Source: Diplocarpon mali (taxonomy: Eukaryota; Ascomycota; Leotiomycetes; Helotiales; Drepanopezizaceae). Taken from it: 64,000 bases of DNA. Below the pieces are notes generated by a model. The model was not told the DNA's origin. It did not search any database and worked only from the letters and a program-made list of their open reading frames with translations. Positions 23,561-34,585 of this stretch are shown piece by piece; position 1 is the stretch's first letter, and each line of letters opens with the position of its first letter. The stretch is taken from positions 62,001-126,000 of the forward strand of contig JAENRP010000010.1 in assembly GCA_024741835.1 (NCBI GenBank), read 5' to 3'. Made by a program: the position numbers and the translations under genes.

Positions 23561-26500
23561 TATTCTATAAGGGAATGTACAGAAGCAAAATCAAAAACCA
23601 CGGCCAAAATGCAAAGATGTCTCCAAAGAGAACAAATACAAAAGTGAGTGTTGCCAGATAGGTGGTGATCCATCAAAGCGGCTCTTGGTGCAAGGACATA
23701 GGAGATAAGTTGTAAGAAAACGAAAAGTTTCACGAAAGACGTGCTTGGAGGCTACCATGCATTAGTAGTGGGGTGGGGGGGGGGCATGGGGATCATCCCA
23801 ATTCTTTCCAACAGGGCAAGGCCATGACATGATGTCTGCTCGAGTCCAAGTTGCCCAACCTCGCACACGCCCCCCCTGGAGCAGTGGGCTGGTGGGTCAG
23901 TGAGTGGGCCTTACCGTAAACTAGGAGTGCTCGTACGAAATAAAGGCCAATGTCCCAGGCCTTGGTTTTGGGTTTGGGTTCTTACGGGAGCCCAGCCTTC
24001 TACAACAACGCAGCTCTCACCTCTGTGTACACAGTATTCGGCGATGATATACTCCGTCTATCAATATCCCGACCAAGGATGCTGGAACCGTCCTCTTCTT
24101 CTTTTTTTTTTTTTCCAATGGACTGCAAAGGTGGCACATTTCGGTTCCTGGAGGGTAGGTGAGATTCTATTCAGTCAACGTCTCTCTGCAATCGATATAC
24201 CCACATCTGCAGTAACGCAGGTTAGGGGGAGGTTGGGCCGAGTGCATAGTCGGACACTACACATAGTATAGTACGTTAGAATTCCCTGTATAAGAGATAC
24301 GTATGAAAGTATGTCGGCCTGAGGCACTAAAGGTGTTGGGAAGAGGCGGGATTGCAGGCCAAACCTGCGGTGTGAAGAGTGCATTGTTAGACAGGTTTTC
24401 GACGGCGAACGTAGAAATCCACCCCCGGATGCATAGGCCCATGTCCATCCCCAAACAAGAATTTGAGTTTATGGAGGCCCGCTAAGCCGACACTTGTCAA
24501 AGATCAGAACACGGACCTTGAAGAACAGGGGCAGCTCAGACCTTACGTAGAAGTAGAGCCAATGGGATCAGATCAAGGCGTAGGGGGATCATCCCGAGCG
24601 GAGGCCCTCATGAACATTCGTTAACCCTTGACGCAGAGTGTGAGAGTACGAATCCCGTATAATTTATCTGACGTGAAGTCGACGATACGAAGGCATGCTG
24701 TACCGTACCGGTACTCGAATAACCAGAGCCAAGTGAGTCGCCCACAATGGCACCAAGTCCGTGACGCGCGAGCATGGGGCATGCTGATGCCTGAGAAAAG
24801 GCCGAAGGAGGATGAAAAGATGAACATGAGATAGATACCGACCGAGGCACAGCTTTGACGTCTAGCAAGCGCTCGCGTAAGGGCACGCTAAGCCTCTTAG
24901 GATCTGCCAAGACTCCGTCCCCGCGCGGTCTGGAGACACGATACCCCTTTTCGCGGAGCGAAGCGAGCTCTAACCGCACCCGGGTATTACCGGCTAGTGG
25001 CCGCATGTATTTGTTCCCCATACCTACTTCGTCCAAGCGAGACAAAGTCCCGAAATCATGTCGAGTTTTGATAATCCCCCCCCCCGGGCCCCCCTCCTTG
25101 AGTGAATATTACAGTGTACACACGCAGTACACACACAGTACACGGTAGAGCGTACGAAAAGTGGTGCAAAATTGGAGCAAGACTCGAGTAAGACTGGGCC
25201 CCCCCGTAGGTCAGCAACCTCATGTGCGAAGTAACACCGCACTTCTGCTCAAATCAAGCCGTGGCGCTGTCTGGAATATTCCATACATGACACTAGCCTT
25301 CTATCAGACTGGATGCCGACTTCTGCTTCAAACTAGGCATGGGGCGGTCCATCATTCGGGAATAGTGCCTGATGCATCGCCCCGGAACAGTACCCATTGA
25401 ACATTCATTTGAAAGAGAGGGGCGGCGGCGGCGGCGAGGGGGAGGGGGAGATCGGATCACACGAGTATTCTCTAGTCAGCTTGTCGAGGTATTGCATAAG
25501 AGTTTTCGTCCTGCGTACGGAGCACAGAGTACGATGTCAAGTTGTAAGCCCGCTGCAGGCTAAGCGATAGAGTGAGTCCTGTGCTGTGTACACAATACTG
25601 TACAGATCCGGCTCGTAAGGATCCTCTACATAGTACTTTCTACTTGGTATGCCGAACAGGGAAGCACGGCCCGCGAACACGAACCACGCGCTCGTATTGA
25701 CCCACACCAAGCCATTTATGCAGAGCCCATATTCTCCCAAAGAAGCAGATGCATGAAAGTGCAGCGCCATACTCGCGGCTGGCTGCCGCTGACAGCGCAT
25801 CGCAACGCACTATCAGACAAAGAGGCAAAGACAGACTACCCGCATAGGCTCTCCCGAATGGCGCTCACGGACCATTATTCACACCTGAGCCTTCGTACGT
25901 GAAGAAGAGGAACTTTGAGGCCTGGCCATGTCTTTGATTTCTAAGGCTGTCTTGACTGATGAGCCCGTTTGCAAGCCGAGGCCTTTGCAAGCCGAGCCCT
26001 TTGCAAGCCGAGCCCTTTGCAACTCGAGCCCTTTGCAAACGGCTGGAATGTAGGAGCGTTTGGAGTGGCTGTGTCGAGACGGTGATCTGCGGGCGCCATT
26101 TGCGCCACTTCAACGACACAATCATACCAAGTATATACGATCCCGCACCTGAAGTAAATGTGAGAATGTATAGGAAGCTGGGCCCTTGGCGCTCCCTTAT
26201 TATAGAAGGCCAAACAAATACCCTATTAGCGTTTGTTTAGCAGCGGTTTGAAGGGTGTTTGCGAGCTTAACTTTTCTTTTTTTATAGTGTTGGTTCGGCC
26301 GGCAACGAGGTGTTAAGAAGATTCTTTACCCCCTAGCCTCTATTTTAAACCAGATTCTGACGTGAGCATGGGTATTCAACCACTGAGGCGTAGAGTCTTG
26401 CTCTACACCCCACCAAATTATACATTTCACACTCAATTCAGGGGAGGACCATACGCACAGTGTTTTACCGCTAGCTGGGCGCCAGGAGACGGGACTGGAT

Positions 26501-27500
26501 GGATTTGTGTCGTCTGGATAGAAGCTTAATTGTCGAGCATCAAGCTCCTCGATTCGTAGGATGCCCTCCAAACCAGCAGGAAAGAAGACGCCGATAACGT
26601 GGTCAACGATGCATGAAAGAAATGTCCGTCTTGAGCAAAAGCCTGTCTCTTGCTAGGCGCCGACAACCTTTCTCCTGATCCTATTTTTAGATCGCGCATG
26701 AAGCACTCATGTGTTAGCCGCTCGTGTGGTGGTTGCGAAATGGCTTACCTGGGCGCCAAGTCAGCGGTTACCTGCTTTACACAGTGCGGAGTACATCCTA
26801 TGTAGTCCGGTACTTGTAGGGCGGCAGAGCGTAGGGGGTACATTCGCTTTTCCTATTCAGAGCTGTCAAGACCTATCAAGACCCCTATGAGTTGAGTGGT
26901 GGGTGGTGGGTGGCAGAGTAATCCCAACCATGTTCTGCTCTTCATGCCAAGATCAAAGACTTGAAATCAAGAGCCACTAGATTCAGGCGTGGGTCCATGT
27001 ATACGGCGACCCAACCTTCCGCAAGAACGCAATTCCGAGTGTGTGTTTACTCGGTAGCGACATTATACTGCTATCTTCTCTTGAACTTAATCGAATTCAA
27101 CGCGCCTCCACTACGAGGCTGTACAGACTTTACCTCCAGGTCAGCAGCTTCGGGCTATTTCGAGGTCAGAGGGTATGATTCGGCTTACTTCGGGAGTCGA
27201 GGGACAGTAAGAGATTCCAAGGCTAGGGACATGACTTGGCTCGGGCATCGGGGCATATTAGACTTCAAAGAATCCAGATTTGTATATGAAATAGATTGTA
27301 TTGCTGCTATTGCTACCACGGTCGCCGTATGAACCCACGCAGGAATCCAATGCCTCCTGAGAACCGCTTGTCGAAACCGCCTTTTATCCCAATTGGCCCC
27401 CAGTTTTCTGATTCGCTTGTTCATATAGATAGCTTCGGCCACGAGCTGGAGCAGTCAACCATCAACCTCGTCTAGAGCCAACAGCCAACAGTCCTTCGTT
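23561..27500. promoter_or_regulatory. Divergent intergenic region between gtb3-like and agd3-like genes
   Basis: About 3.9 kb without a supported gene separates the two start codons, so it must hold both promoters. Homopolymer runs occur (G near 23769-23783, T near 24100-24114, C near 25078-25086), as does a 16-bp tandem repeat near 25968-26039. Two stretches, about 23985-24070 and 26998-27085, resemble each other in the same orientation (ACGGnGACCCA..CCTTC, then TGTGT..ACTC/ATTCGG). A weak CATATAG element near 27421 could be the TATA site of the agd3-like gene. No transcription-factor site can be named safely. Confidence 0.5.
25968..26039 (+). repeat. 16-bp tandem repeat, about 4.5 copies
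   Basis: The unit TTTGCAAGCCGAGCCC is repeated head to tail. The first copy ends in GAGGCC, the fourth has ACTCGAG in place of AGCCGAG, and a partial fifth ends in TTTGCAAACG. It lies between the two divergent polysaccharide genes. It may be only a minisatellite; a binding-site array is possible but unproven. Confidence 0.7.
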
Positions 27501-30141
27501 ATGCTGTTTCGCATCCTTTCTGCTGCGGCGTTGCTCATTCCTGTTCGAGTTCTCGCATTCAACGTTGATAGCACGGTTTTGATAATCGCGAGAGACGCCG
27601 ATTCGACTATTTCTGCGACCTCGGGACTAGACGCGTACGGAATTCCTTTCTCAATCCTCCTCGTACCTTCAAACGGCACAGGCCTGCCAAAACTTAAGGA
27701 TGATGCTGTTGGTAACGGAAAATATGGCGGCATCGTTGTTTTGGGCGAAGTGTCATATGAATACAATGGCACCTACCGCAGCGCTCTCACGGAAACCCAA
27801 TGGAACGATCTCTATCAATATCAAACTAGCTTTGGAGTTCGCATGGTGCGGATTGATGTCTACCCGCAGCCACAGTTTGGTAAACGAGGCGGAACTCCAA
27901 CCGAGAAGGACGTACTAATTCAAGATCAGGAGTAAGGCCATCCGATCCGGCCAACACCGGCTGCTGCGACGCTGGCGTCGAGCAAGATGTTTACATTACC
28001 AACTCTGCCCATTTCGCGCAAGCTGGCATGCGCCTGTAAGTCCTCTCGGATGAAAGGAATTGATATCAGAAGTTTCGGCACTAATGAAAATGTATAGCGA
28101 GGCTGCGATGCCCACCACGGGACTCTACCATTACCCGGCCGTCAAGGAGCCGAATGGCACTGTTCAAGCGATGGAGATTGCAGGCTTTGGCACGAACCAT
28201 ATTTTCCCATCACACACCATCGCAGCAGTGATCAACGACATCGAAGGACGAGAGCAGATGGTTTGGTTCATGAGTTGGGCCTCGGACTGGTCCTCAACCT
28301 CGAACTACCTCCAGCACGCCTGGATCACATGGGTCACGAGGGGACTCTGTGAGTTTCTCTCTTCAAACATCCAAAACCGAAGGGTATGCTAATCTTTCCC
28401 AGATGTCGGTTTCCGCCGAGTATACTTCAGTACTCAGAGTAAGCACAGCCTTGATGCAAGAGGCTTTCCACGACAATCCGTGGCCGGTCCCTTGACTGAC
28501 ACTCCTATTAGTCGACGACATGTTCTTGTCCACTGGCCTCTACCAAGTATGTATCCCGGATCCCACCTTCGTGCAGTCCTGGGCTGATCAAAGTCCCATC
28601 TCAGCCCAACAGTACCCCTCAGCCCAACAATACCTATCAGCTCAACAATGCGTCTCAGGCCAACGAGGTCGAATATCGCTGCACCACAGCGGATCTTGAC
28701 GACCACGTCAGGTGGAGCGCCGATATCAACAGCAGACTTCCTCCCGGCAGCAACTATTTTATGGAGGTTGGCCACAACGGAAATGGCAATATCGAGGTAG
28801 GCCCGACCATCACATGGGGGTAAATCTCTGCTAACGAGGCAGGCTTCTCTAGCAGTAGATAATGCTACCATTTGCCAGCCGGATACTGCCATTGAATACG
28901 ACGAGCAAGTTGACACGGCGTTGGAATTCCAAAAACCTTTGGGAACCGGTAGTGACATTTGGCCTACGACACCACCCACCTACTCGTGGAGTCTGGAGTG
29001 CACCAAGCTTGACCCCTTGAGCGTTTGGTGGGCGAATCCGACCAACCGTGATGTGTTTGCTCACGTGTCGCATACCTTTTCCCACTCGGGTCTCAACAAC
29101 GCAACTTACAACGATGTGTTCAGAGAGGTCAGGATGGTCTTCCCCATGGTTGATGGATGGTATGGCTAACGACGAAAGATCTCCTTCAACAAGGCGTGGC
29201 TGGAACAGATTGGTATCACCCAAGCGAAGTATTTCTCTAGCAAGGGTTTGATCCCCCCGTAAGTTGGAGGCCTGGATAAACACCCCCTCTGTTTTGGGCG
29301 ACCGCTAACCGACCATGCAGGGCGATCACAGGCTTGCACAACGGAGATGCGCTCCGGGCGTTCAGCGACAACGGCCTCTCCAATGCGGTTGGCGACAACA
29401 CCCGCCCGGTGTTGATGAACCCAGAGCGTGCCCACTGGCCCCTGATCACTACCGTCGAGCGCAATGGATATGCGGGATTCCAGATCACCCCTCGATGGGC
29501 CACCACGATCTACTACAACTGTGACACGCCCGAATGCACCGTGGCCGAGTGGATCCAGACCTCCGCTGGCTCGGGAGACATCCAGACCCTCCTCGCCGAC
29601 GCCGTGGCCGTCAACTCGAACCACCTCCTCAGCTTGCGCCACGACGCGTATGTCCGCGCCTCCGTCCTTCGATCGCGGCTTGCTAACTCTGCTGTCCAGA
29701 TTCATGTTCCACCAGGCCAACATGCGCAGCGCCGACATGAACGAGACCGTGGTCAACGGCGTCTCCGGCAAGTGGTCCCTGCTTCAGATGTGGACTGAGG
29801 TCGTGTGGCAGGAGATGGCTCGCTTGGTCGAGTGGCCCCTGATTACTCTGAAGCACGATGACCTGGCCGACTCGTTCGCCAACCGCATGGCTCTCGACAA
29901 CTGCGTCCGCAAGCTCGAGTGGATCTACTCCGGGTCGAACGCGACCAGAGCCATCACGGGTGTCACCGTCTCTTCCGCGAACAACACTTGCTCGACCGAG
30001 GTTCCGGTCACCTTTCCCGGCCCTGTTGTATCGACCAACGGCGGGAGGGAGGAGCAACGTGGCTCCGATCCCCTGACTGTCTGGGTCACCTTGGCTGGAT
30101 CCCCGGTGACCTTCACCCTGGCTTCGCCCATTCCCGCGTAA
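27501..30141 (+). CDS. agd3: Secreted Agd3-like polysaccharide deacetylase (CBM87-CE18)
   Basis: Ten exons: 27501-27879, 27930-28035, 28098-28348, 28403-28438, 28512-28546, 28605-28796, 28843-29127, 29179-29258, 29321-29647 and 29700-30141. All joins keep frame and give 710 aa. A signal peptide (residues 1-19, ending VRVLA) is followed by a block matching the Agd3 start: VLIIARDADS, SGLDAYGIPF, GGIVVLGEVSYEYNGTY. The N-terminal part corresponds to carbohydrate-binding CBM87, the rest to the CE18 deacetylase. Candidate metal/catalytic residues are D259-D260 in QIDDMFL and H407, H410 and H414 in HVSHTFSH. In Aspergillus, Agd3 removes acetyl groups from GalNAc in galactosaminogalactan, making it cationic and adhesive. 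No break was found. Exon 6 opens with a tandem hexapeptide repeat (see findings). The end shows no clear GPI-anchor signal. Symbol by family resemblance. Confidence 0.88.
28601..28658 (+). repeat. 18-bp tandem repeat spanning an intron 3' splice site in agd3
   Basis: Three units of 18 bp start right after the acceptor at 28604 and encode PNSTPQ, PNNTYQ and LNNASQ. Each unit ends in CAG preceded by pyrimidines, as the real acceptor does, so there are four in-frame possible acceptors at 18-nt spacing. Each hexapeptide carries an N-x-S/T glycosylation site. Confidence 0.75.
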
Positions 30142-33100
30142 GAAGACTGGCTGCTTCATGTCACGTTATTTGATCATAGCGATCTGATCACAAGCGCTAT
30201 CCTTGTCGCTTCGACAAGTATTCTGGCTGGCTCCCTTTGTCTTCTCGTACATCAGCTTGGATCAAGATTCACATCTCTCCTCTCCTGTACTCCAAACCTA
30301 GATAGTCGGCGGCCACCAGACGTGAAAGCCTCGCGAAGAAACTGGTTGCATCCTGCACCAGCCCACCCGGGCTCTTTGACCCTGTCCACCCCTGATCTGC
30401 CATGTGCTCTGAGCCCTGTAGGACAACACCACGCGACGGTGGCTCCGTCACGACGCTCCCATGCTCAGGACGACGAGGGGAGAGTCGGTTTCCACTCTCC
30501 ACCGGGCAGAAGACGCTCCCTCTGAGCTGGCGCATGCGACGTACGAGTGTGCGGTGCCACGTAAGAGCAACCCAACCCAACGGCGTGATGTAGATGAGCG
30601 TAGCAGGTCGGATTACCACGCAGCGCGCCTCGCGGTCCAGCGGCTGACTATCGTAGCCTGTCCGTCGCACCGAGTAGAAGTGGGGCGCTTGTGCCTCGAA
30701 AGGGGGAGAGATGCACTCGGCGGTCGCCGGCCGTGGAATCTGTACACAGTGGAGCCGAAGGTGCGATGTCGAAGTAAACAAGGATCTCGGGGGACTCTGC
30801 ACAGCATCGCGTTTCAGTCTGCAGCTTCTCGGGGTACTCTGCACAGCATCGCTTCTCAGTCTCCCGCTGTCCAGCTCATGGCCTGGAGGACAGGAGGACG
30901 AGCAGCGGCTGGCATTCCCGGCGCAGAAGACATCTCTCTCTCCACGGCCCACGCGACCAACCCCGAGCATGAGCCATCGGCGACTCACCGAATCCCCGGG
31001 TGTTGTTCCAGTCAGCTGCGGCGTCGCCCTGTCGACAGGTTCCGGTCGTGACTTCGGCGCTGCTGTCCCTCCGTCGCATCCAGCTGTGGACCCAAGAGAG
31101 GCCACGAGCCTACTCAATACTGTCAGCAAGGGCTTCGCGCGTGCCGATGGGGGGGCGTGTCGACCTGGTCCAGTGTTCGCGAGAGACGCTGGCATCGCCG
31201 GCCGCCAGCAGGGTCGGGCACCAGGGGGGGGGGCTGCCAACCATCATCCGCCTCGTCGCCGCCGCCCCTTTCTTCCCGCCGTCGGAGAACCAGCCATGGT
31301 GCTACCCGCGCACCTCTCTCCGGATCCGCTGTTTACCCCTCGAAGTGCCCATCCCGGGGACCCTCTCGCCCACCCCCGTCCCCGTCCCCGTCCCCAATAT
31401 AGCATCGGCAATATATTGGAGTTTGAGCGTGGCCTCATTCAGAACCGCCAAGCGGACTCTCGCCCGGGCACCGCAGGGATCGGCCACGCACGTCTCGGTG
31501 TGCACAGCATGCTCGCCCAGGCGTGGGAGAGCGTGTTTGCCACGGAGGTCGGCTGGCTCTGCACGATCGCGGATCGCGCTCTGGTCCTTCGTCTGCTCGT
31601 CGGGAAGAAGAATCCAGCTCGAATGCCACAACCTCATCCCCCCCCTACCCTCGTTCCCATCTCAAAGCTTCTCTGCGAGCTCGGGATTCGAGCTCTCATC
31701 TGTCGCGGACGAACCTTGATCAGGGGGGCTTGCAATGGAGAAGCTGCCTGAAATCGCTAAGCGTGTTTCGACGTACTGTGGTACGCCCGGTATCTGTTGC
31801 CCCCGGCTCTCTTGGGTGCCAGCTCCGCATCGTTGTAAGTCACCTCGAATACATGAAGAGTCCTGAGAGATCAATAGCGGCGAGATCGCCATACGCTCGA
31901 GAGGTATTATGTAACTTATTGCAAAAGTCGAGAGTGACCATTCGATATTGTAAGAATTGCTTCATCGCAGGCCAGACAAGCACCGCATTAGCGCATGTAC
32001 AACAAGGGTGGTGCTTTGCTGGGTTGACGCAGGACAAGGCTGAGTTGAATATACTTTCGTGTGGTGTTCGTTCGGCCTGCGACCAAGTACTGCGGACGAG
32101 GTGTTGATGTTCGGGTGCCTAGGCCCCCCTTGTTGATATGGGGTAGCTGCACCATCGTGGAACCCCTCGGGCATGGCGGATATTTGTTTCGAGGTTTATT
32201 TGACCTTGCTCGCTGACGTCTCTCCCCTCCCATCGCCCTGTAGTCCTTTGAGTCTTTACTTTTCTTCCTTCTTCCCCTTCACGAGGACGGGGGATCAAAA
32301 ACCAGGGCAGAAACTTACTACAAAGTCAGAGTTCCACGCTTCTAGAGAAGGTAGTAAACACCGCGAACTCCAAGGAATCGCAGATCACAACCCTTGTTTC
32401 CTATTTATATCTTTCACGAGCGGCAGATCACGCTTCGGATTTTCTCTAGCCATTCGGCTCTCGACATTTACCCTGTAGACTGCTTCTCAAAGCAAATCTG
32501 AACATAGGGCTGTTGTATCCACGGTTTCCGGACCAAAAAATGACTGACTAAAACAAATGAAAGTGAATAACAAGAACCCCTCTATAAAGTGTCCGGCTTG
32601 GCGTCGGTAGATGTCGTCTTGGAAACGGCGATTCGCAATGGCCTCGCGGACATCGATCGCATGACAAGACCATGGTGAGTCAGGTTGACCATGGCTTTGT
32701 AAGAGGTCAATCGAGAGATTCGCAAGCGTAGTGACTACATAGTCCGTTCATTGGCACAGCTTGCGCCCCGAGGGTGTTCAGCAAAGTCCTCTCCTCGGCT
32801 CTGGTCTGGAATGGCACTCGGAAGCAAGAGCTGGTGTACGAGCCTCACAACAGCCATCACCAACCAAAGGCCTGTCTGGCCGCCCGGAACTGAGCGTTTG
32901 AAGTTGTACTGGGACGTGGATCCCAAACCGGCGTCCAGTTCGGTTCCTGATATCAGCTCTGCAAAACTATTCCGCGAAATAGCCCTGACTCGCACCGGTT
33001 CTGCGAGACTATTCTAGCGGGAGTAGATACCACCAGGCCTTTCGAGGTCGAGTTTTGGAGGTCGAGACCCATTTCTTGTAACCCGAGGCGCTGGTCGTTT

Positions 33101-33340
33101 TGTGTCTGGAAAATAGCCAGGGCTCAATTGGGAGGAATGGTGGCATGTCTTGGCTACGTACACAGGAGAGCTTATTGAAGGAGTTGATGGGGTTATACTG
33201 TTGGTACGATTTGGCAAAACTCGGCTCCAAATCACGCTGGGAGCGAGACGCAAGCCAGGAGAGCTTGGTCTCCGAAGCACATGCCCTGGTGAATGTAGCG
33301 GCTGTTGCTCAGGCCCGTTGAATCCAAAAGGTGGAAGTTA
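30142..33340. other. Intergenic region, no supported gene
   Basis: Long open frames occur (for example 30711-31751 on the plus strand and 30269-31240 on the minus strand). They overlap on opposite strands, are rich in Arg, Ser and Pro, and lack any known motif, which is typical of GC-rich non-coding DNA. Pyrimidine- and C-rich tracts are seen near 31370-31400. GC content is normal here and drops abruptly after about 33,340. Confidence 0.5.
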
Positions 33341-33910
33341 GTTTCTCGAAAATCTAGCAAAGTCGGGCCGAAAATATACTCCCTTATCCCGAAAGTTAGA
33401 AGTAGTTCTCAACCGAATTCACACCTTCTATGATAGCGACCCTTGAGTATGCAACGGTTTCGAAACTACCCCAACTTCCCAGCGCTGTGGATTGGCAGAG
33501 GTTGGGAGGGTTTCGTAAAACACCGTCATTCCAAGCTTTTTACTGAATCACTTTTCGTGACAACGTTGCATTCAACCTCTGTTCAAGTAATAGCATATAG
33601 TTTCCTGAACCTTTGATTTTGTCTTTTCGCGTTGCTATTACGCTATGCATCCAAGATTACCCAAAGTTATAAACAAAAAGTTGCACTAGTTACAAAATGA
33701 CGTGGGTAAAGCTTAGTAAACTAATCAAACTTTTTTCTTCGTACAATTGCAGATCACCATACTGCACTTACTTAATGTCAAAGTTTTACAAGTAGAAACT
33801 CACTTTTTAAAACAGAAAAACTCGGAGAAAACTGGCAAATTTGCAGCTGCGCATAACTATCATACGTCATTTGAATATTGGCTAGTGCAGTACCTTTGTT
33901 TCTTTTGATA

Positions 33911-34585
33911 TACTATATTAGTTCTAACCATATAGCTTAAGCGAAAAACGCTATAATCGGATTTGTATACAATGATAAACCAGCTTAAAAACTCCTTGTA
34001 TCTTTCCTATCTAGCCTAGTATACCTATGGTTCCTAATTCCTTAGAAAAGAGTCTAACCTATACTTTACTCGATAGTTGTTTCCTTTTGGTCTTGGGCGA
34101 GTACATTCTTAAGCCGCTTTGATAAATGATTCGCCTTGGGTTCTCTATTCTAGATTAAGCCGTTCTTGCTCATAGCGGCTATTTATCTAACAATAATTAG
34201 TTATCTTACCAGTCGTCAGCAGCTACTCAACTATAAACCTACTTTTAACCTTGATATCAATCTTCAAAATGTCTCTTTTCCCTCCTCCTTATATATTGTA
34301 ATCTACCCTTTTCCCTTCATGTACTTTGTTAAGCCTTTCCTTTAGTCGTAGTTCTATATTTGAATAATCTCGAAGTACGTAAGTAGAGGTCCAGAGTAGA
34401 CGTATCCATAAGAGAGGTGGTATGAAAAGTTTTTCGTTTCGATGCTTTCGCAAGTTCTAGCTTATTCAACTTAGCGTTCAATTACTTCATAGTCGAAAGG
34501 ACTCAGTCTCGGCTCTATAAGCTCTTAAAAGAGCTGGAGCTTCGTTGAAGATACCGCGTATAGGTGTTGAGTCGTCGTCTCCCTC
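33911..34585 (+). repeat. 0.7-kb dispersed repeat, copy A
   Basis: Colinear with 59690-60381 over its whole length. Landmarks shared in order are TACTATATTAGTTCTAA, CTAGCCTA, GGGCGAGTAC.TTCTTA, GATAAAT..ATTCGCCTT, TTAAGCCTTTCCTTT, TCGGCTCT and the end GGTGTTGAGTCGTCGTCTCC. Both copies are strongly AT-biased and non-coding. It is probably a mobile-element remnant (a solo LTR or non-autonomous element), but I see no clear terminal repeats. Confidence 0.75.

Noticed and set aside
30269..31751. Overlapping open frames of more than 320 codons on both strands
   Set aside because: Opposite-strand overlap in GC-rich DNA, low-complexity composition and no splice or motif support.
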